Below are positions 62,303 to 64,000 of a DNA stretch of 64,000 bases, one piece after another. This stretch comes from Prauserella flavalba (lineage in GTDB: Bacteria; Actinomycetota; Actinomycetes; Mycobacteriales; Pseudonocardiaceae). Position 1 is the stretch's first letter. Each line of letters begins with the position of its first letter. Location: positions 124,001 through 188,000 of the forward strand of contig NZ_MASU01000001.1 of the NCBI RefSeq assembly GCF_003202235.1. Direction: 5' to 3'. Below the pieces are notes generated by a model. That model was not told where the DNA came from and ran no database searches. It worked only from the letters and a program-made list of their open reading frames with translations. The translations under genes and the position numbers were made by a program.

Positions 62303-62818
62303 ATGGCTCCTGCATCCCAGGACACCGCCCAGCCGACCGAGGCCGAACTCGCCGTCGCCGACGAGCTGGGCGCACAGCTGGTCCGGTTCATGCGGGCGAT
62401 GGCACGGGCGAAGTCGCAGGTCGCGAAGCGGGGCCCGGACGGCATTGAGCGAGCCGCCTACGCGATCCTGTTCACGCTCGTCCACGACGGACCGCAGCGC
62501 ACGAGCCGGCTCGCCGAGTCGTTGCACTCCGACATCTCCACGATCAGCAGGCAGAGCAGCTCGCTCGTCCAGCACGGCCTCGTCGAGCGCACCGCCGACC
62601 CCGAGGACGGCCGCGCCTGCCTGCTGGCGCCCACCGACGAGGGGCTACGGGTGTTCGAGGAGAACCGCAGGCTCCGCGGCCACTGGCTCGCCACGCTGCT
62701 CGCCGACTGGCCCGACGAGGAGCGGCGCACACTCACGCGGCTCATCGACCGGCTCAACACGGGCATCGAGAACTTCGATCCACAGCAGTTCAGCACCACC
62801 GAGGGGGACAACGCATGA
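62303..62818 (+). CDS. MarR-family transcriptional regulator
   Basis: 171 residues. Winged helix with TSRLAESLHSDISTISRQSSSLVQHGLVERT; wing DPEDGRACLLAPT. ATG at 62303 is preferred; an in-frame TTG at 62261 would overlap the operator. Stop overlaps the MFS start by ATGA, so the two form one transcript. Confidence 0.92.
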   Translation: MAPASQDTAQPTEAELAVADELGAQLVRFMRAMARAKSQVAKRGPDGIERAAYAILFTLVHDGPQRTSRLAESLHSDISTISRQSSSLVQHGLVERTADPEDGRACLLAPTDEGLRVFEENRRLRGHWLATLLADWPDEERRTLTRLIDRLNTGIENFDPQQFSTTEGDNA

Positions 62819-64000
62819 CATCCGCCGCCCAGCAGACAGCGGCGCCAGGCGCGGATCCGGACGCCGGACCCAACCTGACCCACCGCCAGATCGTCGTCAT
62901 CCTCATCGGACTGATGACCGGGATGTTCCTGGCCGCACTGGACCAGACCATCGTCGGCACGTCCATCCGCACGATCGCCGACGACCTGAACGGCCTGAGC
63001 CTCCAGGCCTGGATCACCACGGCGTACCTGATCACCGCGACAATCGCCACGCCGATCTACGGCAAGCTCTCCGACATCTACGGCCGCAAGCCGTTCTACC
63101 TCGCGGCGATCTCGATCTTCGTGATCGGTTCGGTGGCGGCGACGTTCGCGCAGTCGATGTACCAGCTCGCGGCGTTCCGCGCCGTGCAGGGCCTCGGCGC
63201 CGGTGGTCTGATGTCGCTCGCGCTGACCATCCTCGGCGACATCGTGCCGCCCCGGCAGCGCGCCCGCTACCAGGGCTTCTTCCTCGCGGTGTTCGGCACG
63301 TCGACGGTGCTCGGCCCCGTGCTGGGCGGGTTCCTCGCCGGGCTCGACTCGTTCGCCGGGATCACGGGCTGGCGCTGGGTGTTCCTCGTCAACGTGCCGC
63401 TGGGCATCATCGCGCTGTTCGTGGTGGCGAAGGTGCTGAACGTGCCGCACCAGCGCCAGCAGCACCGCATCGACTGGTGGGGCGGCCTCGCGCTGGTGAT
63501 CTGCCTCGTGCCGCTGCTGCTCATCGCCGAGCAGGGCCGCGAATGGGGCTGGGGCTCCACGCGTGCCGTGGTCTGCTACGGCATCGGCGCGGTCGGGCTC
63601 GTGCTGTTTCTGTTCGTCGAGCACGTGATGAAGGACGAGGCGCTGATCCCGCTGCGCCTGTTCCGCAACTCGACGTTCACCGTCGCGATCGCGGGCGGCG
63701 TGATCGTCGGTGTCGCCATGTTCGGCTCGATCATGCTGATCCCGCAGTACCTGCAGATCGTGCAGGGCTACACGCCGACCGAGGCCGGTCTGCTGTCGCT
63801 GCCGCTGATGGTCGGCGTCATGACGGGCTCGGTCACGTCGGGCCAGCTGACCTCGCGCACGGGCCGCTACAAGATCTTCCCGGTCGTCGGCACCGCGCTG
63901 ATGACGGCGGGCATGCTGCTGTTCGCGCAGGTGGAGTGGGACAGCCCGATCTGGCAGCCGATGGTCTACATGGCCGTGATCGGCCTCGGCCTCGGTGGCT
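62815..64000 (+). CDS. DHA2-family MFS drug exporter, 3' truncated by window edge
   Basis: The first about 395 residues of a 14-helix EmrB/QacA-type proton antiporter. Motifs: ALDQTIVGTSIRTIADDL (helix 1), GKLSDIYGRKP (motif A), AFRAVQGLGAGG (motif B), TVLGPVLGGFL (motif C). ATG at 62815. The neighbouring MarR gene suggests substrate-induced efflux of a toxic compound. Confidence 0.93.
   Translation, partial: MTSAAQQTAAPGADPDAGPNLTHRQIVVILIGLMTGMFLAALDQTIVGTSIRTIADDLNGLSLQAWITTAYLITATIATPIYGKLSDIYGRKPFYLAAISIFVIGSVAATFAQSMYQLAAFRAVQGLGAGGLMSLALTILGDIVPPRQRARYQGFFLAVFGTSTVLGPVLGGFLAGLDSFAGITGWRWVFLVNVPLGIIALFVVAKVLNVPHQRQQHRIDWWGGLALVICLVPLLLIAEQGREWGWGSTRAVVCYGIGAVGLVLFLFVEHVMKDEALIPLRLFRNSTFTVAIAGGVIVGVAMFGSIMLIPQYLQIVQGYTPTEAGLLSLPLMVGVMTGSVTSGQLTSRTGRYKIFPVVGTALMTAGMLLFAQVEWDSPIWQPMVYMAVIGLGLGG

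Overview
The window is 64 kb of very GC-rich chromosomal DNA from an actinomycete. GTG starts are frequent, many genes overlap by ATGA/GTGA, and there are F420/LLM-type enzymes, DUF3151, DUF3558 lipoproteins, EspG/PE/PPE-like ESX components and SigE-family sigma factors. Together these fit the Pseudonocardiales (a Saccharomonospora, Prauserella or Amycolatopsis-like genome); this is an inference from gene content, not a database match. Both ends cut a gene: an MFS transporter at the left edge and a DHA2-type MFS pump at the right edge. No rRNA, tRNA, CRISPR array, phage or transposase was recognised.

Layout. 1-7.7 kb: MFS plus membrane-anchored pentapeptide-like protein, purL, and a two-gene ABC exporter whose nucleotide-binding domains are degenerate in complementary ways. 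7.8-12.9 kb: a phosphonate locus (FAD oxidase, PhnD, PhnC, PhnE on minus; GntR and a phosphonatase-like HAD on plus). 12.9-24.9 kb: purQ-purS, MarR plus ABC exporter, aldehyde dehydrogenase, MBL-fold protein, deacetylase, TauE permease, purB, a wrecked sigma/anti-sigma remnant, TetR, and an intact sigma/anti-sigma pair. 24.9-31.4 kb: threonine-aldolase-like enzyme, a frameshifted HAD, small membrane proteins, an aminotransferase/membrane/repeat-protein/phosphotransferase run and an AraC regulator. 31.4-36.4 kb: an ESX (type VII) substrate and chaperone module without the secretion core. 36.5-45.5 kb: purD, GDPD, an NmlR/AdhR-like MerR regulator, LysR, a PaoABC-like molybdenum aldehyde oxidoreductase and purA. 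45.6-56.5 kb: hypothetical proteins, secreted HNH nuclease, DUF3151, fba, several oxidoreductases, a GAF/AAA/Fis regulator and a nicotinoprotein-type alcohol dehydrogenase. 56.6-64 kb: sigma factor, nagA with a DasR-like site, MerR, DedA, FAD-linked oxidase, PPOX protein and a MarR-MFS pair.

Three features tie the window together. First, seven copies of a long perfect or near-perfect palindrome, in two sequence subfamilies, sit within 1-16 bases of stop codons, mostly between convergent genes; they look like a dispersed family of bidirectional terminators. Second, an identical MerR-type promoter (TTGACC, 19-bp spacer holding a CCTGGAG/CTCCAGG dyad, CAC[T/G]CT) precedes both the MerR gene at 39.5 kb and the aldehyde oxidoreductase operon at 44.2 kb, defining a small aldehyde-responsive regulon. 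Third, five purine loci (purL, purSQ, purB, purD, purA) all lie on the minus strand, scattered over 43 kb with unrelated accessory genes between them.
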